DNA of 12,606 bases, taken from Bacillota bacterium. GTDB lineage: Bacteria > Bacillota > Bacilli > Bacillales > Bacillaceae_J. The notes below the pieces were generated by a model, which was given only the letters and a program-made list of their open reading frames with translations, ran no database searches and was not told where the DNA came from. The first letter of the stretch is position 1. Each line of letters starts with the position of its first letter. Positions 1 to 7,260 of the stretch are shown one piece after another. The position numbers were made by a program, and so were the translations under genes. The DNA lies in NCBI GenBank assembly GCA_023457235.1, contig JAEWMK010000102.1, positions 1 to 12,606 of the forward strand, in the 5' to 3' direction.

Positions 1-748
1 GATTAGCACCATCATAATAAACTTTACCGCCCGCTTCATGAACGATTTTGGCGATCTCAACAATATGCTTTTCGAATAAGCCCAGTGTATTTGGATTAGT
101 AAGCATTAAAGCCGCAGTATCAGATCCTACAACCTGCTTTAAATCCTCTAAATCAACTAGACCATTTTCATCCGATTTAACTGTAATTGATTCAAAGCCG
201 GCTACAGATGCAGAAGCTGGATTTGTTCCGTGTGCAGAGTCAGGTACAATTACTTTTGTTCGGCCAAAATCACCGTTTGCTTCATGATAGGCTCTAATGA
301 GCATAAGCCCCGTCCATTCACCGTGGGCACCTGCTGCTGGCTGTAATGTAACTTGATCCATTCCAGTAATCTCTGCAAGATCGTTTTGTAACTCAAACAT
401 CAATTCTAAGGCCCCTTGAACAGAGCTTTCACTTTGATACGGATGGATATGGCTAAAGCCAGGTAAGCGAACAATCGCCTCATTTACTTTAGGATTATAT
501 TTCATCGTACAAGAGCCAAGTGGATAAAAACCAGAGTCAACACCATGATTTCTTCTAGATAAGGCTGTATAATGACGCATAATATCTAATTCAGACACTT
601 CTGGTAAAGCAGGCTCGTTCTTACGGATATAGTCCCCACCAAACAGATCCTCCGCATTGATTTCAGGAACATCTATTTCCGGAAGACTATAACCGACTCT
701 TCCTTCTTTCGTAATTTCAAAAATTAATGACTGATCTTGCTTAAGCAT
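1..748 (-). CDS. gcvPB: Glycine dehydrogenase (decarboxylating) subunit 2, N-terminal part
   Basis: This is the C-terminal half-subunit of the split P-protein of the glycine cleavage system. With GcvPA it decarboxylates glycine and passes the aminomethyl group to lipoyl-GcvH in the cytoplasm. About 249 residues are present, roughly the first half of a family of about 490. The protein starts MLKQDQSLIFEITKEGR and contains the family-typical stretches SRRNHGVDSGFYPLGSC, LQPAAGAHGEW and PDSAHGTNPASA. The reading frame runs off the left window edge at YYDGAN, so the PLP-binding lysine of the family lies outside the window. The ATG overlaps the end of gcvPA by 8 nt (ATGCTTAA), which suggests translational coupling. 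It is the third gene of the gcvT-gcvPA-gcvPB operon under the upstream glycine riboswitch. Identification is firm; only the 3' part is unseen. Confidence 0.97.
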   Translation of the reverse strand, partial: MLKQDQSLIFEITKEGRVGYSLPEIDVPEINAEDLFGGDYIRKNEPALPEVSELDIMRHYTALSRRNHGVDSGFYPLGSCTMKYNPKVNEAIVRLPGFSHIHPYQSESSVQGALELMFELQNDLAEITGMDQVTLQPAAGAHGEWTGLMLIRAYHEANGDFGRTKVIVPDSAHGTNPASASVAGFESITVKSDENGLVDLEDLKQVVGSDTAALMLTNPNTLGLFEKHIVEIAKIVHEAGGKVYYDGAN

Positions 749-2087
749 GGTAACCCTCCATTTCCCTAGCGAGCAAATCGATTTCTTCTTTTGTTCTTAA
801 TTCAGTTACAGCAACAAGCATATGGCCGCTAAGCTCAGCATAATCATTGCCCAGATCATATCCACCTATAATTCCTTTTTGAAGTAAGTTCTCATTAATT
901 TCCTTCACTGATTTTCCACAATCGATAACAAATTCATTAAAGAATGCACCAGTATAAGGCGATTTTATTCCAGCCTCTTCTAACTTTTTCTTAGCATATT
1001 GGGCTTTGGCAACATTTTGTAATGCCATTTCCTTCAAACCTTTTTTACCTAAGGCCGTCATCGCTACAGCTGCAGCCAACGCATTCAATGCCTGATTGGA
1101 ACAAATATTTGAAGTCGCTTTTTCACGACGGATATGCTGCTCCCGCGCTTGAAGAGTCAATACAAAACCACGTTTTCCGTCCTCATCTACGGTCTGCCCG
1201 ATTAAACGGCCTGGTACTTTTCTCATTAGCTTTTTCGTTACCGCAAAATAACCGCAATGCGGACCTCCAAACTGGGCAGGAATACCAAACACTTGTACAT
1301 CACCAATGACAATATCTGCCCCAAACTCCCCGGGAGGTGTTAATAATCCAAGTGCTATCGGATTACTTGAGACAACAAACATTGCTTTATTTGCATGGAC
1401 AATTTCCTCAATCTCTTTTAGAGCCTCAACCTGACCGAAGAAATTTGGATATTGAACAACAAAACAAGCAACATCCTCAGACATTTTATTTTTTAGATCA
1501 GCCAAATCTGTTCTTCCATTTTCAATATCAATTTCAATAACTTCTAGATGCTGTCCACGAGCATAGGTTTCTAGAACTGTACGATATTCAGGATGAACAG
1601 CTTTTGAAATTAAAACTTTATTACGGTTGGTTTGACCAGCACTTAAGGCAGCCGCCTCAGCAAGTGCAGTACCACCATCATACATAGATGAGTTAGCTAC
1701 ATCCATTCCTGTTAATTCACAAATCATCGTTTGAAATTCAAAAATGGCTTGCAGTTCACCTTGAGAAATTTCCGGCTGGTATGGTGTATAGGCTGTGTAA
1801 AACTCAGACCTAGAAATAACGTGGTCAACGATAACTGGAATGTAGTGGTCATAAACGCCTGCTCCTAAAAACGAAACATTCGCTTTAAGATCCTTGTTTA
1901 ATCCTGCTAATCTTGTAAATTCCTTCATTAATTCGTGCTCTGCTAGTGGCGCTTTTAAATTTAATGATCCTTTAAAACGGACTTCTTCCGGAATATTTGA
2001 AAATAATTCATCAATGGAATGGACCCCGATTGCTTCTAACATTCCTTTTTTATCTTGCTCCGTCATTGGCAAATAACGATAGTTCAT
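741..2087 (-). CDS. gcvPA: Glycine dehydrogenase (decarboxylating) subunit 1
   Basis: This is the N-terminal half-subunit of the split glycine decarboxylase (P-protein), which forms a heterotetramer with GcvPB. Its 448 residues are full length for the Bacillus family. Recognisable stretches are the N-terminal MNYRYLPMTEQDKKGML, FLGAGVYDHYIP, the segment YTPYQPEISQGELQAIFEFQ, and GGPHCGYFAVTKKLMRKVPGR in the fold-type I PLP-enzyme domain. This half lacks the catalytic lysine, which belongs to GcvPB in the split enzymes. The ATG is preceded by a GGGGGAG ribosome binding site that abuts the gcvT stop codon, 11 nt upstream. The gene end overlaps gcvPB by 8 nt, so the three genes form a tight operon. 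Nothing looks broken. Confidence 0.98.
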   Translation of the reverse strand: MNYRYLPMTEQDKKGMLEAIGVHSIDELFSNIPEEVRFKGSLNLKAPLAEHELMKEFTRLAGLNKDLKANVSFLGAGVYDHYIPVIVDHVISRSEFYTAYTPYQPEISQGELQAIFEFQTMICELTGMDVANSSMYDGGTALAEAAALSAGQTNRNKVLISKAVHPEYRTVLETYARGQHLEVIEIDIENGRTDLADLKNKMSEDVACFVVQYPNFFGQVEALKEIEEIVHANKAMFVVSSNPIALGLLTPPGEFGADIVIGDVQVFGIPAQFGGPHCGYFAVTKKLMRKVPGRLIGQTVDEDGKRGFVLTLQAREQHIRREKATSNICSNQALNALAAAVAMTALGKKGLKEMALQNVAKAQYAKKKLEEAGIKSPYTGAFFNEFVIDCGKSVKEINENLLQKGIIGGYDLGNDYAELSGHMLVAVTELRTKEEIDLLAREMEGYHA

Positions 2088-2098
2088 TCTGCTCCCCC

Positions 2099-3202
2099 TT
2101 ACTTTTGGCGTTTATAGAATGGAGTGGCTACAACCTTTGCTCTTGCAAATTTACCAGGTCGTACCTCAACATTTACTTCTGTTCCAATACTTGTAAATTC
2201 ATTTTTTATAATGGCTAGACCGATTGATTTATTTAATGTTGGAGATTGAGTTCCAGATGTAATATGGCCGATTTCCTCGCTTCCGCTGTAAACCTTATAG
2301 CCATGGCGTGGAATGCCGCGCTCAAGCATTTCAATTCCAACAATTTTACGAGGCAAGCCTTCCTCTTTTTGTTTTTTCAAAGCTTCTTTACCGATAAAAT
2401 CAGCCTCTTTATTTACTTTAACAGCAAAGCCAATCCCCGCTTCTAAAGGTGAAATATCAGCATCTAATTCCTGTCCGTACAACGCAAGTCTTGCTTCAAA
2501 CCGCAATGTATCGCGGGCGCCTAAACCGATTGGTTGAACTCCAAGTTCCGCTCCTGCTTCCAAGATCATTTTCCATAGCTTTTGTGCTTCGAATTCCTTG
2601 CAATAGATTTCAAATCCATCTTCACCGGTATAGCCTGTACGGGAAACGAGTGCATTAACCCTGTTCAGGTCAATATCCTCTTTAAATTTAAAATTTTTTA
2701 TTTCATTTAAATCTGTAGTTGTTAGCTTTTGAAGCGTCTCTTGCGCTAACGGACCTTGAAGCGCTAATTGGGCAACTTCCGAAGAAGTATTAGTAACTTC
2801 AACATCACCAATAACATACTTCATTAACCACTCAAAATCCTTATCTGTATTCGCTGCATTAACAACTAACAAATAATCATTATCTTTTCTTTTATATACT
2901 AAAAGATCGTCAACCGTTCCGCCGTTTTCATAACACATAGCAGTGTACAATATATCGCCATCCTGTAACAAGGCGATATCATTTGTCATAACTTTTTGTA
3001 GAAAAGGCAGACTACCAGCGCCCTTCACTTCAATTTCACCCATATGGGAAACGTCAAACAGCCCTGCTTTTGTGCGGACAGCCTCATGCTCCTCTTTAAT
3101 TGAAGAAAACTGAACAGGCAAATCCCATCCTCCAAAATCAATTGTTTTTGCACCATGGTCCCCATATAAAGGAAATAATGGTGTACGCTTAAGGTCAGCC
3201 AT
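2099..3202 (-). CDS. gcvT: Glycine cleavage system aminomethyltransferase (T-protein)
   Basis: GcvT takes the aminomethyl group from lipoyl-GcvH, transfers a methylene to tetrahydrofolate and releases ammonia. The product from the chosen start is 367 residues, the usual length. Family signatures are visible: LFDVSHMGEIEVKG near the N-terminus, the folate-binding region around QLALQGPLAQ, SRTGYTGEDGFEIY, GLGARDTLRFEA, and the C-terminal barrel with ITSGTQSPTLNKSIGLA. The ATG at 3202 (MADLKRTPLFPLYGDHG) was chosen because it has an AAGGAGGGG ribosome binding site 6 nt upstream and matches known GcvT N-termini. The frame stays open for another 50 codons upstream to an ATG at 3352, but that extension is not GcvT-like. 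First gene of the operon, controlled by the glycine riboswitch upstream. Confidence 0.97.
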   Translation of the reverse strand: MADLKRTPLFPLYGDHGAKTIDFGGWDLPVQFSSIKEEHEAVRTKAGLFDVSHMGEIEVKGAGSLPFLQKVMTNDIALLQDGDILYTAMCYENGGTVDDLLVYKRKDNDYLLVVNAANTDKDFEWLMKYVIGDVEVTNTSSEVAQLALQGPLAQETLQKLTTTDLNEIKNFKFKEDIDLNRVNALVSRTGYTGEDGFEIYCKEFEAQKLWKMILEAGAELGVQPIGLGARDTLRFEARLALYGQELDADISPLEAGIGFAVKVNKEADFIGKEALKKQKEEGLPRKIVGIEMLERGIPRHGYKVYSGSEEIGHITSGTQSPTLNKSIGLAIIKNEFTSIGTEVNVEVRPGKFARAKVVATPFYKRQK

Positions 3203-3260
3203 AAGACCCCTCCTTACTTTTTTTTTGAATGTGTGAATAAAATTGTCGGTTGGTATGCCT

Positions 3261-3350
3261 GAACGAGCCTTTGCTCCTGCATTTTGGAGCAACAGCGAAG
3301 TGAAGGTGCGCCAATCGACTATTCTCATGCTAGGTTGAGAGCAATCGTTC
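3261..3350. repeat. Palindromic 90-nt element between riboswitch terminator and gcvT
   Basis: This stretch begins with GAACGA followed after four bases by TTGCTC, and ends with GAGCAA directly followed by TCGTTC. The ends are therefore a 12-bp imperfect inverted repeat with one 4-nt bulge. TTGCTCC (3271-3277) can also pair with GGAGCAA (3286-3292), giving an alternative small hairpin. TCTCATG (3323-3329) pairs with CATGAGA (3350-3356) just past the right end. By my count 45 of 90 bases are G or C, more than in the flanking AT-rich leader. On the minus strand it is open in the gcvT frame, but I see no recognised protein. It may be a small dispersed repeat or a structured leader RNA. Only one copy lies in this window, so repeat status is inference. 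Confidence 0.4.
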
Positions 3351-3381
3351 ATGAGAGTTTTACAATAAAAAAGTTAATACT

Positions 3382-3426
3382 AAAAAAAGACAGAGAAATG
3401 CACAAATAAGCGTACATTTCTCTGTC
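3382..3426 (-). terminator. Intrinsic terminator of the glycine riboswitch
   Basis: A perfect 12-bp stem (3389-3400 with 3415-3426, GACAGAGAAATG and its complement) closes a 14-nt loop. It is followed on the minus strand by seven T residues (3382-3388). The 5' arm on the minus strand (GACAGAG) is shared with the 3' end of aptamer 2. This is the usual arrangement for the Bacillus gcvT riboswitch, in which glycine binding prevents the terminator from forming and turns the operon on. It lies about 180 nt before the gcvT start codon. Confidence 0.93.
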
Positions 3427-3712
3427 CTGTTACCAGAAAGTTTTCAACCAATCCCATCCTCGAAATGGTTTACTTCCCCGTGGGTGGCTTATACAAGCTC
3501 TCTCCAGAGTTGCGTCCAACAAGAGTCTTTTTGCCTGAGAGATTCACAACTTTTTGTTGCTTGCTCCTTCGGCGCCACATGTAAACGTCGTTTAGAAAGA
3601 CACGACTTGCCGCCCATAATGGCGGAAGTCGATGTTCTTTCTTATACTATCGACGAGAGGTAAAAAAATACTGATAGTATAAACTTGAAAGCTGTGGTCT
3701 CTCCCCATGTTA
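3418..3712 (-). promoter_or_regulatory. Tandem glycine riboswitch (gcvT leader)
   Basis: Both aptamers of the glycine riboswitch are recognisable on the minus strand. Aptamer 1 shows GGGGAGAG (3699-3706), GGCGCCGAAGGAGCAA (3561-3576) and GAATCTCTCAGGCAAA (3530-3545). Aptamer 2 shows ACGCAACTCTGGAGAGAGC (3497-3515), a CACC...GGGGAAGTAAACC core (3468-3488) and AACTTTCTGGTAACAGGACAG ending near 3419. The last bases form the 5' arm of the terminator just downstream. From the known B. subtilis relative, glycine binding should favour readthrough into gcvT-gcvPA-gcvPB. Aptamer 1 is unusual in carrying a peripheral arm of about 113 nt where I recall roughly 20 nt in the B. subtilis version. Confidence 0.95.
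3580..3692 (-). other. Expanded P3-type arm inside riboswitch aptamer 1
   Basis: The arm is closed by CCACA (minus strand, 3697-3693) pairing with TGTGG (3579-3575). Inside it are two hairpins. One has perfect 10-bp arms TTATACTATC/GATAGTATAA (3642-3651 and 3673-3682) with a 21-nt loop containing a run of seven T on the minus strand. The other is long (3595-3614 with 3621-3641): GAAAG, ACA, CGACTT and CCGCC pair in order with their complements, interrupted by single-base bulges, around a 6-nt loop. The conserved aptamer core on either side is intact, so this is an insertion in a tolerant peripheral position and not decay. Whether it adds function is unknown. Confidence 0.7.
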
Positions 3713-3870
3713 TCATTCGCAAATATATAATTTTTATCAAAAATTTGGATATACTACACATTAAAGTTCAATCTACTATTATCCTACATTAAATAGGTGT
3801 GTTCGGCAAATACTTTTTGAATTATCAAACACGGAATTATCTGTACTTTCTAAAAGAAAGGATCGATTCT
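3713..3870. promoter_or_regulatory. AT-rich divergent promoter region between gcv leader and yqhH
   Basis: These roughly 160 bases separate the riboswitch (minus strand) from yqhH (plus strand), so both promoters should lie here. On the minus strand, AT-rich TTATATATT just before the riboswitch is a plausible -10 region for gcv. On the plus strand, GGATATACT near 3757 could be a -10 for yqhH. I see no convincing -35 hexamer at 17 bp for either, so positions are tentative. The ribosome binding site of yqhH (AAAGGA, 8 nt before ATG) lies at the right end. Confidence 0.35.
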
Positions 3871-5556
3871 ATGCATATCGACATTGAATTTGATCAAACA
3901 TGGCAGGACGATTTTTTAAGAAAAATAGATCATGATGGTCCTTGGGCGAACTGGGACTTGTTTAAGCTAGCGTATGAGATCGAAGAACATATGATCATCC
4001 CTGAATTTGAAGGGTTAATTGCACCTAACTTTTTACCAAATCTTACACCGCTTCCTCATCAAATTGAGGCAGCCCAAACTGTATTGGAAAAAATGAACGG
4101 AAAAGCCATTCTTGCTGATGAGGTTGGACTTGGAAAAACGATTGAAGCTGGGCTTATTTTAAAAGAATATATGATTAGAGGATTGGTCAAAAAAGTCCTC
4201 ATCCTTGTTCCTGCTTCTCTTGTTACCCAGTGGGAAAGTGAATTAAACCAAAAGTTTTACATTCCCGCAGTTGCTCAGAAGAAAAGCTATGTTTGGGAAC
4301 AATGTGATGTTGTCATTTCATCCATTGACACCGCAAAGCGCGACCCCCATCGAGAGATTATCTATCGTCAGGATTATGACATGGTTATTATCGATGAGGC
4401 ACATAAATTAAAAAACAATAAAACTAAAAACTATGAATTTGTTCAAAACCTTAAGAAAAAGTTTTGTCTTCTCTTAACGGCAACACCTGTTCAAAATAAA
4501 GTGGAGGAAATCTTTAATCTTGTATCATTGCTTAAACCAGGGCATTTAGGCAGTCAATCCAATTTCACTCAATCCTTTTCAGCAAAAGACCGTTCCGTTG
4601 AAAATAATGACTACTTAAAAGAGCTAATTAATAAAGTAATGATTAGAAATCGACGCGGCGATACGGGAATGGAGTGGACGAAGCGTCATATTAAAACGAT
4701 TCCAATTGTGTTATCAAAGGAAGAGAAGGACCTTTATGATGCCGTATGCGCATTAAAATCTGATCAAACATTAAATAAAAGTCAATTTTCATTAATAACC
4801 CTGCAAAAGGAAGTATGCTCAAGCCGGGAAGCAGCGTTTTTAACACTGAAAAATATGCTTCAAAAAGAGCAAACCAGCATGCAAATGCTCACAATCATTC
4901 GTGATTTAATGCAAAAAGCAAGTCTTGTTCAGACGAATTCGAAGGCTGAAAATGTTCTAGCACTAATTAAGGGAACTTCGGAAAAATTTATTATATTCAC
5001 AGAATATAGGGCTACGCAAGTTTATTTACAATGGTTCTTACAACAGCACGGGATATCTTCAGTTCCATACCGCGGTGGTTTTAAAAGAGGTAAAAAGGAT
5101 TGGATGCGAGATTTGTTTAAGAATAATGTCCAAGTTTTAATTGCTACAGAAGCGGGCGGCGAAGGGATCAACCTTCAATTTTGTAACAGAATCATTAACT
5201 ATGACCTGCCATGGAATCCAATGAGAATTGAACAAAGAATCGGTAGAATCCATCGTTTAGGGCAAGAACGGGATGTACTTATTTATAACTTTGCTACAAA
5301 AGGGACTGTTGAAGAACATATTCTACACCTACTTTATGAAAAAATTAATCTCTTTGAAAAAGTAATTGGCGAGCTTGATGAGATTCTTACAAGACTTGAA
5401 ATTACGAATATTGAAAGCCATATTGAGGATATTCTCTGCCATTCGGACAGTGAAGGAGAAGTAAGAATCAAAATGGATAACCTTGCATCAATTATCAATT
5501 ATAGTTCAGGACATGAAAGTGAGGCATATACTAGTGCAGCAGCAAGATATTCATAA
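3871..5556 (+). CDS. yqhH: SNF2-family DEAD/DEAH-box helicase-like ATPase (YqhH)
   Basis: This is a RapA/SNF2-type superfamily 2 ATPase expected to translocate on nucleic acid; its cellular role is not established. From the chosen ATG it has 561 residues. The N-terminal RecA-like lobe shows ADEVGLGKTIEAGL (Walker A, residues 82-95), IDEAHKLKN (DEAH box, about 174-182) and LLTATPVQN (201-209). The C-terminal lobe shows ATEAGGEGINLQFCN and the arginine-finger motif EQRIGRIHRLGQ (about 454-465). The open frame extends upstream to a GTG at 3799. The ATG at 3871 fits better: it has an AAAGGA ribosome binding site and gives MHIDIEFDQTW with the expected length. The gene is divergent from the gcv operon and overlaps yqhG, as in other bacilli where this pair sits beside gcvT. 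Confidence 0.92.
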   Translation: MHIDIEFDQTWQDDFLRKIDHDGPWANWDLFKLAYEIEEHMIIPEFEGLIAPNFLPNLTPLPHQIEAAQTVLEKMNGKAILADEVGLGKTIEAGLILKEYMIRGLVKKVLILVPASLVTQWESELNQKFYIPAVAQKKSYVWEQCDVVISSIDTAKRDPHREIIYRQDYDMVIIDEAHKLKNNKTKNYEFVQNLKKKFCLLLTATPVQNKVEEIFNLVSLLKPGHLGSQSNFTQSFSAKDRSVENNDYLKELINKVMIRNRRGDTGMEWTKRHIKTIPIVLSKEEKDLYDAVCALKSDQTLNKSQFSLITLQKEVCSSREAAFLTLKNMLQKEQTSMQMLTIIRDLMQKASLVQTNSKAENVLALIKGTSEKFIIFTEYRATQVYLQWFLQQHGISSVPYRGGFKRGKKDWMRDLFKNNVQVLIATEAGGEGINLQFCNRIINYDLPWNPMRIEQRIGRIHRLGQERDVLIYNFATKGTVEEHILHLLYEKINLFEKVIGELDEILTRLEITNIESHIEDILCHSDSEGEVRIKMDNLASIINYSSGHESEAYTSAAARYS

Positions 5557-6322
5557 TTTTTTACATCGTTTCTTTATTTCCAATGGATGTACGATTATAG
5601 AAAGTTCCAGTGGTCATATCGTTGTGCAACTAACTATTGAAATGGACAAACTATTGATGAATCGTCCTTTTTATTGGCATTATGTGGAGAAAACCGGTGG
5701 GGTCCCTAATCCAATGAGATTAACATTTATTACTGACCATAGTAAAACACCGGAAGGCGTCCGCGGCGAGACGATCCATTTTGGTTCACCAAGACTACAC
5801 CAAATTTTTCAAGCTACAAAAAAAATGGCAGCCAACATCCGCATGTATGAACAAATTAACAGCAGTCAAAAGGTTGCCCTACAACCTTGGTTGGTAGTAA
5901 ATACGAAGATATCCTACATGTGTGACCGGAAAAAGGATTTGTTTATCTCCCTAGGGCTAAACTTAATAAACGGCATGGTAATCGATCGCATCCAAAAAAA
6001 ATTATTAAAAAAGCAACTAACACCCAAAATTCCTGATTATTGTTTTACACTTTCCCCGCTAATCAAACCAATGAGCGGTGCAAAAAGAATTGAAAACATT
6101 ATTGCACAAATGATTAATAGTGATGACCATACATGGGCAAGAGAAGCAGAAATACGTTGGGAACAGGACTTGGAACTATTAGATCATTTTTATGAGGAAC
6201 TTGAAGAAAAGCCGGAAAGCTATCATGTTGAGAAAACAGCCTTAGAGGAACAATACAAACCAAGAATAAAAGTTGAGATCGTAAATGGCGGCTTGTTTTA
6301 TCTAACCCAACAAGCTATTTGA
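5534..6322 (+). CDS. yqhG: YqhG family protein of unknown function
   Basis: This conserved Bacillaceae protein of unknown function is nearly always found downstream of yqhH. I choose the GTG at 5534, which gives 262 residues beginning VQQQDIHNFLHRFF (Val read as Met), the expected N-terminus and length. The open frame begins earlier at 5483, but that part lies inside yqhH. The start overlaps the end of yqhH by 23 nt and has a GTGAGG-like ribosome binding site 9 nt upstream, so translation of the two is probably coupled. The protein is soluble in appearance, with no signal peptide or membrane segment, and has a charged C-terminal part rich in Glu and Lys. No catalytic motif is recognised. The overlap suggests it works with the YqhH ATPase, which is inference. 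Confidence 0.88.
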   Translation: MQQQDIHNFLHRFFISNGCTIIESSSGHIVVQLTIEMDKLLMNRPFYWHYVEKTGGVPNPMRLTFITDHSKTPEGVRGETIHFGSPRLHQIFQATKKMAANIRMYEQINSSQKVALQPWLVVNTKISYMCDRKKDLFISLGLNLINGMVIDRIQKKLLKKQLTPKIPDYCFTLSPLIKPMSGAKRIENIIAQMINSDDHTWAREAEIRWEQDLELLDHFYEELEEKPESYHVEKTALEEQYKPRIKVEIVNGGLFYLTQQAI

Positions 6323-6325
6323 TTA

Positions 6326-6360
6326 AATAAAAAGGGCTGTCTAAATATTTTTAAACAGCC
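6326..6360 (-). terminator. Terminator between convergent yqhG and nap operon
   Basis: The stem is GGCTGT (6335-6340) with ACAGCC (6355-6360). It extends by TAAA/TTTA after one mismatch around a short AT loop. The minus strand continues into CTTTTTATTT, a usable U-tract, so it best serves the nap operon ending at 6386. The plus strand after the stem (TGAAAG) lacks a U-tract, so termination of yqhG here would be weaker. The two operons converge on this hairpin. Confidence 0.75.
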
Positions 6361-6385
6361 TGAAAGAAATATATTTAAAGGGAGA

Positions 6386-6955
6386 TTAACTTAAACTCGA
6401 GAGGGCCTTCACATATACGCCCTTCGTATCATGTTGGATGCAAGACGCAACACATTGACCACATCCATTACAAAATTTAGAATCAACTTTCGGCTTACCA
6501 TTTTCAAGTGTCAAAGCCCCGGAAATTGGACAAGCCCGAATGCAATAATCACACATTACATCCTGATAGGCAATACAGTTTTTCTTCATAATTTTAGCTA
6601 TTCCAATAGGTGGAACCATTCCGTTTTCAGGAATTTCTAATGCATCAGTGGGGCAATGCTTACTACATTCATTGCAAAACGTACAAGCAATTTCATTTGG
6701 GTTTAGAAATGGTGTCCCAGCAAGTTTTGCTCCACTTTCAATATTAAATAATTGAATAGTTGATACCGGGCACACGTCCATACAAATTCCACATCTTGTA
6801 CACGAAGTTAAGAACATAATCTCATCTTGGGCACCAGGGGGACGGATAAACGTCCTTTCCTGGTCAATAGTTGGTATAATTATTTGTCCGAAGAGACCAA
6901 GGGCTGATTTTATATTTCCTGTAAGGAATTCTCTTCGATTTAATACTTCCTTCAT
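6386..6955 (-). CDS. napF: Ferredoxin-type protein NapF, four Fe-S cluster motifs
   Basis: This 189-residue polyferredoxin is the last gene of the nap operon. Sixteen cysteines fall in four groups typical of [4Fe-4S] binding: C52/55/58/62, C91/94/97/101, C127/135/138/142 (the CIAYQDVMCDYC pattern of NapF and NapG) and C162/165/168/172. The N-terminal NRREFLTGN resembles the SRR-x-LTG start of enterobacterial NapF. Here it is followed by a moderately hydrophobic stretch (about residues 17-30), so a functional Tat signal cannot be excluded. The RPPGA motif (38-42) precedes the first cluster. In E. coli NapF is cytoplasmic and interacts with NapA during maturation. The ATG lies 5 nt after the napD stop, with its GGAGG inside the napD end. 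A second NapG-like, exported protein is the alternative reading. Confidence 0.82.
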   Translation of the reverse strand: MKEVLNRREFLTGNIKSALGLFGQIIIPTIDQERTFIRPPGAQDEIMFLTSCTRCGICMDVCPVSTIQLFNIESGAKLAGTPFLNPNEIACTFCNECSKHCPTDALEIPENGMVPPIGIAKIMKKNCIAYQDVMCDYCIRACPISGALTLENGKPKVDSKFCNGCGQCVASCIQHDTKGVYVKALSSLS

Positions 6956-6960
6956 TATTA

Positions 6961-7218
6961 TTAATTAGCCTCCGCTAATGCTTCTTCAGCTTCTTCGAAG
7001 TTATAATACACAACGTTTACGCCCAAGATCCCAGGTATTTTTTCCAATTGTTTACCTGTTTGATAGCTTTGATCTATTGACTTTGCCTCAAGGGTAATAA
7101 CTACCTTCGAACCCTCTAAGATATGGTGAACTTCCACCCCAGGTGTCTTTTCAATTTTTTTTGCAACTTCTTCAGCTTTACCTTCTTTTGTTAAAATAAG
7201 AATACCTGAAATCATCAT
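6961..7218 (-). CDS. napD: NapD, Tat signal-binding chaperone for NapA
   Basis: This small cytoplasmic chaperone (85 residues) has a ferredoxin-like alpha/beta fold. NapD proteins bind the twin-arginine signal peptide of NapA and hold back export until the Mo cofactor is inserted. The N-terminal MMISGILILTKEGKAEEVAKKIEKTPGVEVH matches the family's first strand, helix and conserved IxGxxV/H pattern, and the length is typical. The start has GGGAGG 10 nt upstream. A second ATG follows immediately, so the true start could be one codon later. It lies between napB and napF in the operon. Its presence supports the view that the NapA RR motif is a working Tat signal. The C-terminus is acidic (EEAEEALAEAN). 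Confidence 0.88.
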   Translation of the reverse strand: MMISGILILTKEGKAEEVAKKIEKTPGVEVHHILEGSKVVITLEAKSIDQSYQTGKQLEKIPGILGVNVVYYNFEEAEEALAEAN

Positions 7219-7260
7219 AAAAATGGTTCCTCCCTATTTGTCGAATTTATCTAGTAGAAA

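Noticed and set aside
48..287. Plus-strand frame opposite gcvPB
   Set aside because: It is antisense to conserved GcvPB sequence, with no ribosome binding site or recognisable product.
3203..3352. In-frame 50-codon N-terminal extension of gcvT from an ATG at 3352
   Set aside because: The ATG at 3202 has a strong AAGGAGGGG site and gives the normal GcvT N-terminus and length. The extension lies in a structured leader and is not GcvT-like.
3799..3870. Upstream GTG start for yqhH
   Set aside because: The extra 24 residues are not expected in YqhH and the GTG lacks a good ribosome binding site; the ATG at 3871 has one and gives the expected length.
5483..5533. Upstream ATG start for yqhG
   Set aside because: The 17 extra residues lie in the yqhH coding region and do not fit the family start; the GTG at 5534 does.
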